Assembly: GCA_045616505.1 (NCBI GenBank)
Contig: JAZLGV010000045.1
Coordinates: forward strand, 1-5,684
Direction: 5' to 3'
Source of the DNA: JAKSUT01 sp045616505
GTDB lineage: Bacteria; Cyanobacteriota; Vampirovibrionia; Gastranaerophilales; Gastranaerophilaceae
Length of the DNA: 5,684 bases
The notes beneath the pieces are model-generated. The model did not search any database. It saw nothing but the letters and a program-made list of their open reading frames with translations, and was not told the origin of the DNA. Positions 5,018 through 5,684 of the stretch are shown in pieces. Each line of letters begins with the position of its first letter. The first letter of the stretch is position 1. The translations under genes and the position numbers were made by a program.

Positions 5018-5440
5018 ATGCCTAAAACTCGTGGGTCTTGGAAAGCCGAAATTTCCAACTGGGATGGCATCCGTTTAAAACAAGTTCGTGTTATGCAAGG
5101 GAACATATCCCAAGAAGATTTTGCAAAATTAGCTAATGTAACTAAATTCCACGTTAGCGACATTGAAAGTGGACGTATTAAACCATCTTCAAATGTTATT
5201 GCCGCTGTTGCAAAATTAGGTTATGATATAAACTGGTTTTTAAATGGTATAAGTAGCAAAGATGAAACCATCAATATCAACGTTCCTATTTTTTCAGTTA
5301 TGTCAAATATGAAATTACTGAATTTTCAACAGGCAACTTTCATTAGCAATTTTGTTGATGAATATGTTAAATCTCTAAATATAGAGAAAACATCTGAAAA
5401 AACTGTTAAATCAAATCGTGGAAACCGTTCCACAAAATAA
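5018..5440 (+). CDS. XRE-family HTH regulator, likely autorepressor
   Basis: This 140-residue protein has a helix-turn-helix at about residues 18-76 (IRLKQVRVMQGNISQEDFAKLANVTKFHV...IESGRIKPSS...LGYDINWFLNG). The C-terminal part (about 80-125) is predicted helical and of no known family, perhaps for dimerisation, and the tail is basic. The start ATG at 5018 is preceded by AAGGGGG at 4998-5004, a rather long spacing of 13 bases, but no better in-frame start exists. It follows the consensus promoter with embedded palindrome and is divergent from the topB stub, so it appears to belong to the DNA outside the phage-like element. Its regulon is unknown. Confidence 0.85.
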   Translation: MPKTRGSWKAEISNWDGIRLKQVRVMQGNISQEDFAKLANVTKFHVSDIESGRIKPSSNVIAAVAKLGYDINWFLNGISSKDETININVPIFSVMSNMKLLNFQQATFISNFVDEYVKSLNIEKTSEKTVKSNRGNRSTK

Positions 5441-5446
5441 TTTTTT
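5418..5446 (+). terminator. Weak terminator-like hairpin at the end of the XRE gene
   Basis: GTGGAA (5418-5423) pairs with TTCCAC (5428-5433) over a four-base loop; a run of six T follows at 5441-5446, seven bases after the stem. The short stem and the gap make it a weak candidate that might partly separate the XRE gene from the lipoprotein gene. Confidence 0.35.
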
Positions 5447-5469
5447 ATTTATGAAAAGGAGAATAAATT

Positions 5470-5574
5470 ATGAAAATTAGAACCATTGCCGCTGTTACGC
5501 TTGTATCGCTTTCAATGTTGCTTGCCGGATGCGGGGAAGAACAAAAATTTGGTTCTGTCAAGAATTATGTGTAA
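5470..5574 (+). CDS. Lipoprotein, N-terminal fragment truncated by IS insertion
   Basis: A typical lipoprotein signal peptide starts at ATG 5470: MKIRTIAAVTLVSLSMLLAG followed by C21, the lipidated cysteine of the LLAGC lipobox, then GEEQKF. After residue 27 the frame enters the insertion sequence and ends in GSVKNYV and a stop at 5572-5574. A strong AAAAGGAG lies nine bases before the ATG. Only the signal peptide and six mature residues are native, so the original protein's function cannot be read. The codons are more GC-rich than in the phage-like section, suggesting older host DNA. The stub begins 29 bases after the XRE gene in the same direction. Confidence 0.75.
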   Translation: MKIRTIAAVTLVSLSMLLAGCGEEQKFGSVKNYV

Positions 5575-5684
5575 ACGTTTTCTTCAAGCTTTGGCTCACC
5601 ACCATATATTTCATCAAAAATCTGATTAATTTCTATACTCGTTTCTTCAAACAGAACGGCGGACTTAAAATATTGTTCTTCATT
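5551..5684 (-). mobile_element. Right end of the same insertion sequence, right copy (partial)
   Basis: This is a perfect inverted copy of bases 7-140, with the element terminus at 5551 and its body extending beyond the window. It interrupts the lipoprotein gene after base 5550. The flanking bases inside the window (5541-5549) differ from those at the left copy (142-150), so the two ends are not one insertion's target duplication; they are separate insertions or a rearranged pair. Confidence 0.8.
5565..5684 (-). CDS. Transposase, C-terminal fragment (second copy, partial)
   Basis: These are the same last 39 codons and stop as in the left copy, read on the minus strand and identical at every base. 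The start lies outside the window. Identity of the two copies suggests recent transposition of one element type. Confidence 0.6.
   Translation of the reverse strand, partial: NEEQYFKSAVLFEETSIEINQIFDEIYGGEPKLEENVYT

Noticed and set aside
4927..5163. Extended minus-strand frame upstream of the topB start
   Set aside because: It reads antisense through the promoter and the XRE gene; only the part from 4926 down has protein-family character and a ribosome site.
1..5684. Terminal inverted repeats of a complete linear plasmid or phage
   Set aside because: The repeats are inner parts of an IS, with transposase reading frames that run off both edges, and they cut two genes; these are not replicon ends.
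1..5684. CRISPR array, tRNA or rRNA gene
   Set aside because: No regularly spaced direct repeats, cloverleaf or rRNA-like segments were seen on reading the window.

Overview
The window looks like a piece of a Bacillota (low-GC Gram-positive type) genome: strong AGGAG-type ribosome binding sites, AT-rich genes, a phage replisome-organizer gene, a large serine recombinase and several XRE regulators of the kind found in Firmicutes prophages. The genus cannot be fixed; Negativicutes or Clostridia are guesses. Most of it reads as the integration/lysogeny arm of a temperate phage or related element that later received insertion sequences.

Layout. Both edges (1-140 and 5551-5684) are the same end of one insertion sequence in opposite orientation. 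They form a 134-bp perfect inverted repeat, and each carries the last codons of a transposase reading into the window. The left copy cuts off a replisome-organizer gene on the minus strand; the right copy cuts off a lipoprotein gene on the plus strand. From 141 to 1155 lies a divergent regulatory switch: XRE plus replisome organizer leftwards, and a second XRE rightwards. The rightward operon continues with an unusual exonuclease VII large-subunit-like protein that has a coiled coil and a C-terminal membrane helix (1158-2273), then a large serine recombinase (2288-3847) ending in an intrinsic terminator. Next comes a nucleotidyltransferase/HEPN pair of the type VII toxin-antitoxin kind (3917-4724) with its own promoter. 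At about 4816 an N-terminal stub of DNA topoisomerase III (minus strand) begins abruptly. Beyond it are a consensus promoter with a built-in palindrome, a third XRE gene and the broken lipoprotein gene.

Interpretation. The order [topB stub] - MNT/HEPN - integrase - XseA-like - XRE repressor | XRE - replisome organizer is that of a prophage end: attachment site, cargo, integrase, cargo, repressor, early replication genes. I infer that the element may have integrated into topB, with one junction near 4816. The two non-housekeeping loci sit exactly where temperate phages carry lysogenic-conversion and anti-phage genes. The membrane-anchored XseA-like protein is the best candidate here for an undescribed defence or superinfection-exclusion function.
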